Part shown: positions 1-6,593 of the stretch, in pieces
Position numbering within the stretch: the first letter of the stretch is position 1
How the letters are laid out: each line of letters opens with the position of its first letter
NCBI GenBank assembly: GCA_002712305.1
Contig: PATE01000146.1
Coordinates: 1-20,491, forward strand
Direction: 5' to 3'
Origin: Gemmatimonadota bacterium
GTDB lineage: Bacteria; Latescibacterota; UBA2968; UBA8231
Length of the DNA: 20,491 bases
Program-made: the position numbers and the translations under genes
The notes under the pieces: model-generated
The model's database searches: none
Told to the model about the DNA's origin: nothing
The model's input: the letters and a program-made list of their open reading frames with translations, nothing else

Positions 1-92
1 ACGATGCAGCCGTTTCTGCGGCCCGTGGTCAGGTCGGCAGCGTTGGTGCAGGCGCTGGTGCGAGGCAGGCTGCCATTCCATCCGGTTCAACG

Positions 93-1610
93 ATGGCCGA
101 TCCTCGGTATGGCATCGTGCCACGTCCCTCCCAACTGCAGGTGACGGATGGGAGCTTCTCTCGCGACACGTCCATTGACTGCTTCGGCCCATCCGAGGCG
201 GCGTGTGCCATCGACTGGCTCGGAGGAAGCCTGTCTCTGCAGATGACAGCCGCCGACCAAGCGGGCGCACAGTTGCGATTCGTCGTCGATACAGACCTTT
301 CTCACGAGTCGTATCGACTCACCATCGATCCAGCAGGTATCACAATTCAAGGCGCCGACGCGGCGGGCTTCTTCAACGGAACCGCATCTGTTCTTCAACT
401 GGCTGAGCGCTCCGGCGATGGGAGAATCCTGTGGCCCTGCGGGGTCATCGAAGACACACCCCGCTTTGCTTTTCGCGGGCTCATGCTCGACTGTGCGCGC
501 CACTTCCACGACAAGGAAACGGTCCTTCGCACCCTCGATCTGATGGCACAGTTCAAGCTCAACCGCTTTCACTGGCATCTGACGGATGACGAAGGCTGGC
601 GCATTGAGATTCAGGCTTTCCCCGAACTGACCGAACGAGGAGCATGGCGCGGCGAAGGCGAAGTGCTGGAAGCCCAGTTTGGCACAGGTCCGAATCGCTA
701 CGGAGGATTCTACAGTCGCCAGGACGTACAGGATGTCATCGACTACGCAGCAGTGCGACAGATTCAGGTGATCCCTGAGATCGACATTCCCGGACATTCA
801 CGGGCGGCCATCAAGTCCTGTCCTGAATTGCTCGTGGAAGAGGCCGACGATTCCCACTACTGTGGTGCTCAACTCTACACGGACAATGTGCTGAACCCAG
901 CCCTACCTGGAACGTACCAGTTCCTGCACACCGTTCTCGACGAAGTGTGTGATCTGTTTCCGGGCGAGTATGTTCATGTGGGTGCCGACGAAGTTCCACC
1001 TGGGGTCTGGGAACAGTCTCCCGCCTGCCGTGATTTCATGGCCGAACATGGTTACGAGAATGCGCACGAGTTGCAGGGACATCTGCTACGTGATCTGCAG
1101 GAGCATCTGGCGAAAAAGGGCAAGAAGCTGATGGGGTGGGAAGAAGCGGTCCACGGTGACAAGCTCGATCACTCGGCCACGGTCAATGCCTGGGGGGGCA
1201 TTCCCATCGGTACCGAGCTCGCCAATGCGGGGTATGGCGTTGTCGCCTGTGCGGCACCTTTCGCCTATCTCGACCTGGCATGGGATGCCAATGCCTACGA
1301 GCCCGGGTATTACTGGGCAGGCACGAACGATTTGGCCCAGTGTTACGGCTATGAACCTGGAACACCAGAGCTCACCGAAGAGGGGGCAGCCCAAATGATC
1401 GGGGTGCAGGCAGCTCTATGGGGCGAATTGGTCAAAGGCCGGGCGCAGCTGGAATACATGTTGTTTCCGCGTCTGTTGGCGATGGCAGAGACCGCCTGGA
1501 CGGCAGCTGGAGACAAGGACTGGGAACACTTCGTCCAGCGACTACCCCGACAGATGACTCGTCTCCACGCTCAGGGCGTGAATCATCGCCCTGTCGATGC
1601 TGACTCGTAA
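93..1610 (+). CDS. Beta-N-acetylhexosaminidase, glycoside hydrolase family 20
   Basis: This 505-residue enzyme should release terminal GlcNAc or GalNAc from glycans or glycoconjugates by substrate-assisted catalysis. The start matches the GH20 N-terminal domain (IVPRP near residue 8, then GSF). The TIM barrel follows from about residue 125, with RGLMLDCARHF, FHWHLTDDEGWR at 159-170 and VIPEIDIPGHS at 226-236. The catalytic Asp-Glu pair is D299-E300 in HVGADE. The end of the barrel shows GVQAALWGE and AMAETAW. No signal peptide is visible, so it may act in the cytoplasm. However, the frame stays open upstream to the window edge, so the true start could lie further 5'. I kept the ATG because it sits just before the family's first conserved block, although no good ribosome binding site precedes it. 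The next gene starts 9 bases after the stop. Family assignment is firm; substrate is not. Confidence 0.94.
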   Translation: MADPRYGIVPRPSQLQVTDGSFSRDTSIDCFGPSEAACAIDWLGGSLSLQMTAADQAGAQLRFVVDTDLSHESYRLTIDPAGITIQGADAAGFFNGTASVLQLAERSGDGRILWPCGVIEDTPRFAFRGLMLDCARHFHDKETVLRTLDLMAQFKLNRFHWHLTDDEGWRIEIQAFPELTERGAWRGEGEVLEAQFGTGPNRYGGFYSRQDVQDVIDYAAVRQIQVIPEIDIPGHSRAAIKSCPELLVEEADDSHYCGAQLYTDNVLNPALPGTYQFLHTVLDEVCDLFPGEYVHVGADEVPPGVWEQSPACRDFMAEHGYENAHELQGHLLRDLQEHLAKKGKKLMGWEEAVHGDKLDHSATVNAWGGIPIGTELANAGYGVVACAAPFAYLDLAWDANAYEPGYYWAGTNDLAQCYGYEPGTPELTEEGAAQMIGVQAALWGELVKGRAQLEYMLFPRLLAMAETAWTAAGDKDWEHFVQRLPRQMTRLHAQGVNHRPVDADS

Positions 1611-1619
1611 CGAGATGAC

Positions 1620-1922
1620 GTGTCTGTGAGATCGATCCTGCTCTCTGTCGCCGTTCTGATAGCGGTCTCGGTCACCGGCGTCTCGGCTGAACCGAAGCCG
1701 GGCGACATCTACGCTGAATACGTGTGGCGGGGACCGTACTACAATGCCTCCACATGGCAACGGGTCACCGATCCCAACGCCGCCGCCGCCGGTGCCAGAC
1801 AATTCCTGCCCAACAGACGAAACCGCATCACCATCGAAGACCTCGATCGCGCGATTGTCGCCGAGTTTCATATCGAACAGTGGGGGGCCACTCGGGCACG
1901 ACGGACACAGCGATTCGCATGA
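1620..1922 (+). CDS. N-terminal part of a secreted protein, split by a frameshift
   Basis: The GTG-started frame encodes a signal peptide (MSVRSILL, a hydrophobic core, then VSA before EPKPG at about residue 23) and the start of a mature extracellular domain. I do not recognise the domain. After EFHIEQWG the frame turns into unrelated Arg-rich sequence (ATRARRTQRFA) and stops. The shift lies at the six-G run at 1882-1887. Adding one G would continue smoothly as EQWGGHSGTTDTAIRMNG in the frame that reaches 2602. The original protein was therefore probably one secreted polypeptide of about 327 residues. It lies 9 bases after the hexosaminidase gene, in the same orientation, so the two are probably co-transcribed. 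The break may be a real mutation, a slippage site or an assembly error. Confidence 0.7.
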   Translation: MSVRSILLSVAVLIAVSVTGVSAEPKPGDIYAEYVWRGPYYNASTWQRVTDPNAAAAGARQFLPNRRNRITIEDLDRAIVAEFHIEQWGATRARRTQRFA

Positions 1923-2602
1923 ACGGTTCGGCGTGGATCCCCGTCGAACACCCACAAGCGATCCCCTCAGGTCGGGGGAGTTCAGCTTTTCCATTTCCCG
2001 AGTGTTATCAGTATTTCGCCTGGACCTCCGTGCCTTTGCCTCTCGAAGATCTGATCGCAGGTGAGAACCTTTTCGAGTTCACATCCGGGGATCAGGAATG
2101 CCTGTCCTTTGGGTGGGGTCAGTGGGGTGCATACAGCGCCATTTTCCGAATCTACTACGACGAGACCGAGCCCCATCCCACAGGGCAGATCGTTTCGCCC
2201 GCCTATCTGGAAGCCCTACACTTTGACGAACGACTCAACGGTGCCTTCCTGATCGATGATGTGTCCGTCGTCGTCGGCAGTGCCCAGACCGCCATCGACG
2301 AGAGTTCGTCCGCCGTGTTGCCCACGGAACTGCAGCTGCATGCGAATGCGCCGAACCCGTTCAACGCCGAGACGATCATCTCCTTCGATCTGCCAGACGC
2401 GGGCGAAGCCAGGTTGGCCGTCTCCAATCTTGCCGGCCAGCAGGTGGCCCAACTCATCGATCGGCCCCTCGACGCCGGCCACCACACCTATCGTTGGAAC
2501 GCACGCACCGACGACGGACGGCCTCTATCAACAGGGGTGTATCTCTACCGGTTGGAGGCACTCGGCATGATTCGCAGTGGGAAACGGCTCCTGCTGCGCT
2601 GA
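1919..2602 (+). CDS. C-terminal part of the frameshifted secreted protein, with a FlgD-like/Por-type sorting tail
   Basis: This frame continues the protein begun at 1620. Its first ATG after the shift is at 1919, but coherent coding starts at the G-run near 1886. The middle is a beta-rich domain with aromatic clusters (CYQYFAWTSVPLP, FGWGQWG) that I cannot name. It is followed by a conserved C-terminal module with NAPNPFNAETIISFDLP, LAVSNLAGQQV, YRWNARTDDGRPLSTGVYLY and a basic RSGKRLLLR end. This is the FlgD-like immunoglobulin fold seen in Por/type IX-like C-terminal sorting domains of FCB-group bacteria. It implies export and surface attachment or release; whether this organism has a type IX system cannot be judged here. 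The 3' piece has no signal peptide of its own, so it would not be exported unless translated with the 5' piece. Confidence 0.75.
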   Translation: MNGSAWIPVEHPQAIPSGRGSSAFPFPECYQYFAWTSVPLPLEDLIAGENLFEFTSGDQECLSFGWGQWGAYSAIFRIYYDETEPHPTGQIVSPAYLEALHFDERLNGAFLIDDVSVVVGSAQTAIDESSSAVLPTELQLHANAPNPFNAETIISFDLPDAGEARLAVSNLAGQQVAQLIDRPLDAGHHTYRWNARTDDGRPLSTGVYLYRLEALGMIRSGKRLLLR

Positions 2603-2634
2603 TCGAGACGTTGCCAGGGGTGTCAGCAGCCGCG

Positions 2635-2666
2635 TTGCTCGGTATATTGGCACGATCATATTGGCA
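2635..2666 (+). promoter_or_regulatory. Possible promoter with a 9-base direct repeat upstream of the small ORF/PhyH operon
   Basis: The 109-base gap before the small ORF contains two exact copies of ATATTGGCA, at 2644-2652 and 2658-2666, 14 bases apart start to start. TTGCTC (2635-2640) followed after 16 bases by CATATT (2657-2662) could be a -35/-10 pair. This AT-rich patch stands out in G+C-rich DNA. The role as promoter or tandem operator is inference. Confidence 0.3.
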
Positions 2667-2711
2667 TACGCGAAATCACTGCACCCCACATCCTACAGGC
2701 CATTCACCTCC

Positions 2712-2987
2712 ATGCCCCTGCGACAGAAGCTTCTCGTTTTGTATGCCCACTCACCCGATCTCAAGAGTCGCGTCGTCAGTTGGGCCACCTACGACGGCAC
2801 GGGAAGGAGTTCTCCCGGGTCGGGAGATGAGGACAAACCGCCCTATGGCAGCGTCGTGGCGGCCATGGAAGATGGTTGGCGGGTGATTCAGTTTCCGCAA
2901 CAATCGATGGCCCATCCCGGCATGGAATACCACACATCCTATCTGCGTTACGAGTATATCCTGGAACAGCTCGAGGAGATCGACTGA
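2712..2987 (+). CDS. Unrecognised 91-residue protein, translationally coupled to PhyH
   Basis: I do not recognise a named family. The ATG at 2712 is chosen because sensible protein sequence begins there (MPLRQKLLVLYAH). The longer open frame from 2577 would overlap the secreted protein's coding end and is low-complexity. The protein is soluble, with no signal or membrane segment. It has a compact N-terminal half (VLYAHSPDLKSRVVSWATYDG), a Gly/Ser-rich loop (GTGRSSPGSGDEDKP), and a second half with AAMEDGWRVIQFPQ and an acidic end (YEYILEQLEEID). The stop overlaps the next gene's start as TGATG, and that gene's GAGGAG ribosome binding site lies inside this ORF. It is therefore very probably made together with the dioxygenase. 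A small accessory or regulatory partner is possible but unproven. Confidence 0.7.
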   Translation: MPLRQKLLVLYAHSPDLKSRVVSWATYDGTGRSSPGSGDEDKPPYGSVVAAMEDGWRVIQFPQQSMAHPGMEYHTSYLRYEYILEQLEEID

Positions 2988-3793
2988 TGGTCGCACGTGA
3001 ACACCTGCTCGACAGCAAACAGATGGCGCAATTTGTCGCCGACGGTTACCTGCGTTTCGATGAGATCGTTCCCGACGAACTCAACAAGGCAGCCTATGCA
3101 CAGATGGAAACCGGCGACATCGAACGACCTGGCTCGGGCACGAAATTGGCAGGCATGTGGCCCGATTCGGCCATTGGACAGATCATCCGTCTACCACAGA
3201 TCCAGGGCATCATGGCCAGTCTCGTGGGGCCTGATCCTCTGTACGATCACCACGCGGTCCACATCGTTCCGCCCACGCACAAACAGGGCCAGGTGTGGCA
3301 CGCCGATGCGATCATCGACCTGCGCCTCGACTTCGATATCCAATTCTTCTACTTCTGCCACGATACGCCGCGAGAGATGGGCGGCACCATGATCCTGCCC
3401 GGCTCACAGTATCGTCGCGTCTCTGAGTCCGATATCGGTCGTTACCAGAATTTCCTCGGTCAGCTGCCGATGGTGTGCAAGGCGGGAACTGTCATGGTCT
3501 GCCATCACGGGATCTGGCACTGTGCGCAGCCGAATCTCACCGAAGACACGCGCTACATGTTCAAACTGCGGCTCAATCCCACCGAGAAGCAGGAACAGCT
3601 GTGGAACACGGACGATCTCGAAGCCCCCGAGATCGGCGGCCTTCTTGGCAAGAACCACGAGTGGTATGGCAACGAGTCCCGCATCGAGGTGGTCAACCGC
3701 ATTCGCCAGTGGCGCCATCTAACGGGGAACGAAAAGTTCGATGTAAGCTACTGGATGGGTCGGCTCGAGAACGAGCCCGGCGGTTCGGCATAG
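2987..3793 (+). CDS. Phytanoyl-CoA dioxygenase (PhyH) family protein, copy 1
   Basis: A 268-residue non-haem iron(II)/2-oxoglutarate oxygenase of the PhyH superfamily, which hydroxylates or otherwise oxidises small organic substrates. The substrate is unknown. The proximal metal motif is HAD (H105, D107, in QVWHADAI). The distal metal ligand is probably H178 in WHCAQPN, and R189 in DTRYMFKLRL is the expected 2-oxoglutarate-binding arginine. GGTMILPGSQ (132-141) is the typical turn between them. All three iron ligands are present, so it should be active. The start ATG overlaps the stop of the 91-residue gene, with GAGGAG 8-9 bases upstream, which indicates translational coupling. The C-terminal 80 residues (from about 190) are an extra helical-looking region with LWNTDDLEAPEIGG. 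No transport signal is present; it is cytoplasmic. Confidence 0.9.
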   Translation: MVAREHLLDSKQMAQFVADGYLRFDEIVPDELNKAAYAQMETGDIERPGSGTKLAGMWPDSAIGQIIRLPQIQGIMASLVGPDPLYDHHAVHIVPPTHKQGQVWHADAIIDLRLDFDIQFFYFCHDTPREMGGTMILPGSQYRRVSESDIGRYQNFLGQLPMVCKAGTVMVCHHGIWHCAQPNLTEDTRYMFKLRLNPTEKQEQLWNTDDLEAPEIGGLLGKNHEWYGNESRIEVVNRIRQWRHLTGNEKFDVSYWMGRLENEPGGSA

Positions 3794-3883
3794 ATTCGTC
3801 GCTGTTCGAGAATCATTGCAGGCACGGAATCGGCTCCGAAATGGGCGCTGCTCCAGCACATTGCCGGCGTACGAGCGGGCTAT

Positions 3884-4111
3884 GTGTCCACGATCGCGAT
3901 CACGAGGGGAACAGTGACGGGCCAGGTAAAGAGACAGCCCGGGTACACGACCAAGGGGGTCTGTGTTGGCACGGACCTCGGCCTATCGATCTGCCATCAA
4001 ATTGTCAACGACCACAGAGGGCAGATCAACGTGGAAAGTGAGGAGGGCAAGGGCTCCACCTTCACCACGATCCTCTCCTACAATTTCAAGGGTATCGGAC
4101 TCGGCCACTAG
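3884..4111 (+). pseudogene. Orphan C-terminal fragment of a sensor histidine kinase (HATPase_c remnant)
   Basis: The translated frame contains YTTKG, then GTDLGLSICHQIVNDH, RGQINVESEEGKGSTFTTIL. This is the last ~45 residues of a histidine-kinase ATPase domain (family pattern FTTK, GTGLGLSI, GKGSTF). The G2 box reads GTDLGL, so its middle glycine is replaced by Asp. No N-box, F-box, dimerisation domain or sensor domain precedes it; the sequence upstream to the PhyH stop does not resemble a kinase in any frame I read. A 75-residue protein with only this part could not bind ATP or autophosphorylate. I read it as the 3' remnant of a lost kinase gene. It fills most of the otherwise gene-free stretch 3794-4157, in which I see nothing else recognisable. 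Confidence 0.7.
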
Positions 4112-4157
4112 CCATCCTAAAATGGCCCTGCAATAGGTAACGTCGTTCAGGCCGCCG

Positions 4158-5870
4158 TCACTCGGCGCCCTTTCCCTTCAGTAGGGCCACGATCTCTTCG
4201 TGCCCGTAGCGTTCTGCCCATGCCACCGGCCGGGCCCACTCTGTATCGCCACCATTCGGATCGGCACCGCGCTCAAGCAGGAAGTTGCATAGTTCCTTCT
4301 GACCATAGCGCGCCGCCCATCCCAGAGGTGTGCTGTGCATCTGTGACTCGATGGCGTCTATCTCGACGCCACCCTCGACGAAGATGCGGGCGAAGTCGAC
4401 CACCTCGTCTGTCGTGTGGCCATACATGCTGGGGTTGCAGGACCGTGCCGCCAGGTGATGGAGGATGGTGAAATTAGCTCGCCCACTTCGGTGGTTGCGC
4501 TGCGTGGGATCGAAGCCCGCATCGATCAGGCGCTTGAGGTTGCGCACATAGCTGCGTCGGTCCCAGCCCTCGTTGGCAATCTTGAGGTTTCCGAGCCGCC
4601 AGCCGCGAATCGTCTGCTCTAACAGGTTGAACTGCTCCTTCTCCGGAATGGCAGGGCCGTAAGCCAGTTCGTGTTCGACGATGGTCTCGTTGCCCGCCAG
4701 AATGGCACTCCACATGAGTCGCTCGCGGGCGTCCGGGTTGGCTCGCAGGTGCTCGGCCAGCGCTGCCACGTCGTTGGTGACGCAGTACGTCAACGGATGA
4801 CCGACTGCACCGTGGAGAAACAGCAGATTGGCGACCTGCGTATGGCCATGCAGCATGGACTGCTCGATGGCGCTGCCCGAGGCGTAGATCTCGATGGCGG
4901 CCTTTGCGCCACCCGCCAGCAGGGCGCTCACAACCTCCAGGTGGCCACGGTTGGCCGCCAGCCACAGGGGGCCGCCCTTCTGTTCAATGGTCTCACCGGC
5001 GACTTCGATGGAGTAAGTCGCGTCAGGATCGGCACCGGCTTCCAGGAGCATGCGGACGATGTCTGCGTGACCGCGAAATGCCGCGATCGTGAGGGGCGCT
5101 GCTTTGCCGCTGCCGTTGATCGGATCGGTACCTGCATCGAGCCTCTGGCGAACACCCGCCTTGTCGCCCAGACCTGCGGCGGACCACAGGTCGACGCGGG
5201 CACCGCGACCGACGAGCAGCCTCGCCATGGCCGTATACGCAGGGTAGTCCTCGTCGGGTACCTTCCAGCCGTGATCGAGGGCTCGGTGCAGCGGGGTCTG
5301 CCCGTCTGAGTCCTGTGCTTCGATGTCGGCGTCGCGGTCGAGCAGGAGAGTGGCCAAGTCGAGATCGGCCCGTTCGACGGCACGATGTAGAGGTGTACGG
5401 CCCCGGTTGTCGCGCGCTCCAATCAGCGCAGCGTCTGCGTCCAACATGGCCGTCACCTGGTCGATGTCGCTGCGCCCCGCCGCTTCACACAAATCCCGAC
5501 CGGCGTCGCTGGCACCGAGGCTGGTTTCAAGGTGTGCATCGATGGCTTCGACAATCGCGGTGTGTCCCCGGTCAAAGGCGATCGCACGCGGCGACGTCGC
5601 CTCGCGATGGGGATAGATCCCCTTGAGAGGATCGGCACCTGATTTCAACAGAAGCTGCACGATGTCGAGCTGATTGCCATAGACGGCGTAGTGAAGGGCC
5701 TGATGTTCGTTATTGGCCAGTGCGTCCTGGCGGGCAAGCTCGGGTGCGTCTGCGAGAATGCGGCGTACCTCTTCGATGTCACCGTGCTCACAGGCGGCAC
5801 CCAGCAGAACATGCGTCTCGAAGCGGTCGTTCCGCGATGGGGCGTCGTCGTGCAGGGTCTGTTCAACCAT
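4158..5870 (-). CDS. Ankyrin-repeat protein, probably the C-terminal part of a sigma factor-ankyrin fusion
   Basis: A protein of about 570 residues made almost entirely of ankyrin helices, a protein-binding scaffold. Clear repeats, counted from the chosen start, are ALHYAVYGNQLDIVQLLL (near 57), TPLHRAVERADLDLATLLL (159), LTIAAFRGHADIVRMLLEAGADP (260), LWLAANRGHLEVVSALL (302) and TPLGWAARYGQKELCNFLLERGADP (514). Degenerate repeats lie between. There is no signal peptide or membrane segment. I chose the ATG at 5870 because AAGGAAAGG (5880-5888) sits 9 bases upstream. The same frame is open back to 5963 and encodes the second half of sigma region 4 (VAAFLDISEGTVRKRLHDARKAL) before meeting the TAG that ends the sigma gene. 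The ankyrin part may thus be made by translational restart, or only as a fusion if the TAG is read through or absent in the organism. Confidence 0.85.
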   Translation of the reverse strand: MVEQTLHDDAPSRNDRFETHVLLGAACEHGDIEEVRRILADAPELARQDALANNEHQALHYAVYGNQLDIVQLLLKSGADPLKGIYPHREATSPRAIAFDRGHTAIVEAIDAHLETSLGASDAGRDLCEAAGRSDIDQVTAMLDADAALIGARDNRGRTPLHRAVERADLDLATLLLDRDADIEAQDSDGQTPLHRALDHGWKVPDEDYPAYTAMARLLVGRGARVDLWSAAGLGDKAGVRQRLDAGTDPINGSGKAAPLTIAAFRGHADIVRMLLEAGADPDATYSIEVAGETIEQKGGPLWLAANRGHLEVVSALLAGGAKAAIEIYASGSAIEQSMLHGHTQVANLLFLHGAVGHPLTYCVTNDVAALAEHLRANPDARERLMWSAILAGNETIVEHELAYGPAIPEKEQFNLLEQTIRGWRLGNLKIANEGWDRRSYVRNLKRLIDAGFDPTQRNHRSGRANFTILHHLAARSCNPSMYGHTTDEVVDFARIFVEGGVEIDAIESQMHSTPLGWAARYGQKELCNFLLERGADPNGGDTEWARPVAWAERYGHEEIVALLKGKGAE

Positions 5871-5963
5871 GTCGATCATCCTTTCCTTCAGGGCTTTTCG
5901 GGCATCGTGGAGGCGCTTGCGCACCGTGCCTTCGGTGATATCGAGAAATGCGGCGACCTGGGC

Positions 5964-6443
5964 CTACGAGCGCTCACCCATGTAGAACAAGGTGACCGTC
6001 TCGCGCTGAGCCTCTGGTAGAGCCGCTATCGCTTGGCGGACGACGGCAGCCGTCTCGGCGCGCTCGATGGTATCCAGGGCCGACGTCTGTCCCACATCGG
6101 CCGTCACCTGAGCCACAACACCCTCCAGCGGTACGGTCGGAATGCCAACCCGCCTGGTGCGCCGATCACAATGCTTGTGCACGATGCGGCGCAACCAGCC
6201 CCCCAAGGCCGCCGGCTCCCGCAGGCTGTCCAGATCGCCGAGGACCTGTATGAAGGCATCCTGCGCGGCATCCTCCGCCAGATGGAAATCTCCCAGCAGA
6301 GACCAGGCGTAGCCGACCGCCATATCCTGGAATTGTCTGACCAGGGCCGTGAACGCCGTCGAATCGCCTTCACGGGCGCCTCGGACGAGCTCGGCAGGTG
6401 GCGCTGACGGTTGGCCGCCCAGATCGGTGGTGGATGGAGTCAT
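5964..6443 (-). CDS. ECF-type RNA polymerase sigma factor, truncated in region 4 by an in-frame TAG
   Basis: The 159 residues carry sigma-70 region 2 (about 29-98: AFTALVRQFQDMAVGYAWSLL, HLAEDAAQDAFIQVL, LGGWLRRIVHKHCDRRTRR) and the first helices of region 4 (about 133-159: VVRQAIAALPEAQRETVTLFYMGERS). Region 2 binds the core enzyme and the -10 element; region 4 binds -35 DNA. A TAG at 5964-5966 cuts region 4 before its helix-turn-helix. The next in-frame codons encode exactly the missing part, AQVAAFLDISEGTVRKRLHDARK. Family members usually have Tyr where the stop lies (SYAQVA), and TAT or TAC to TAG is one substitution. As it stands, the truncated product should not recognise a -35 element. 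No anti-sigma gene is adjacent, so the ankyrin extension could serve as a built-in control domain. Confidence 0.85.
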   Translation of the reverse strand: MTPSTTDLGGQPSAPPAELVRGAREGDSTAFTALVRQFQDMAVGYAWSLLGDFHLAEDAAQDAFIQVLGDLDSLREPAALGGWLRRIVHKHCDRRTRRVGIPTVPLEGVVAQVTADVGQTSALDTIERAETAAVVRQAIAALPEAQRETVTLFYMGERS

Positions 6444-6483
6444 TCCGGCATCTCAGGGTTGAAGGGACCAGGTGCATACTACA

Positions 6484-6520
6484 AAGCCCCGGGCCACCCG
6501 TGATACGTTCCATGGGGCTT
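6484..6520. repeat. 7-base inverted repeat in the divergent gap between the sigma gene and the ceramidase-like operon
   Basis: AAGCCCC (6484-6490) and GGGGCTT (6514-6520) are exact inverted copies separated by 23 bases, followed by an A-run. The 150-base gap must hold promoters for both directions. The repeat could be an operator or an RNA hairpin in a leader. I could not assign a convincing -35/-10 pair for either gene. Confidence 0.3.
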
Positions 6521-6593
6521 CAAAAAATGCCTAAACGGGGTCCAGCCCCTACGTTTGTGCCCCTCGATTCCGCCCCAGAAAAGCTGAGGTCAT

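Noticed and set aside
1-92. Possible end of an upstream gene or N-terminal extension of the hexosaminidase
   Set aside because: All three plus frames are open here; none shows a recognisable domain or signal peptide, so nothing can be assigned.
87-797. Minus-strand open frame of 236 codons
   Set aside because: It is antisense to the hexosaminidase, whose catalytic motifs are unambiguous.
4153-4167. Hairpin CGCCG/CGGCG across the ankyrin gene stop as a terminator
   Set aside because: The stem is only five pairs and no T-run follows on the minus strand.
6444-6593. ECF-type autoregulatory promoter (GGAAC on the minus strand) before the sigma gene
   Set aside because: A GGAAC is present, but no matching -10 element appears at the expected 16-17 base spacing.
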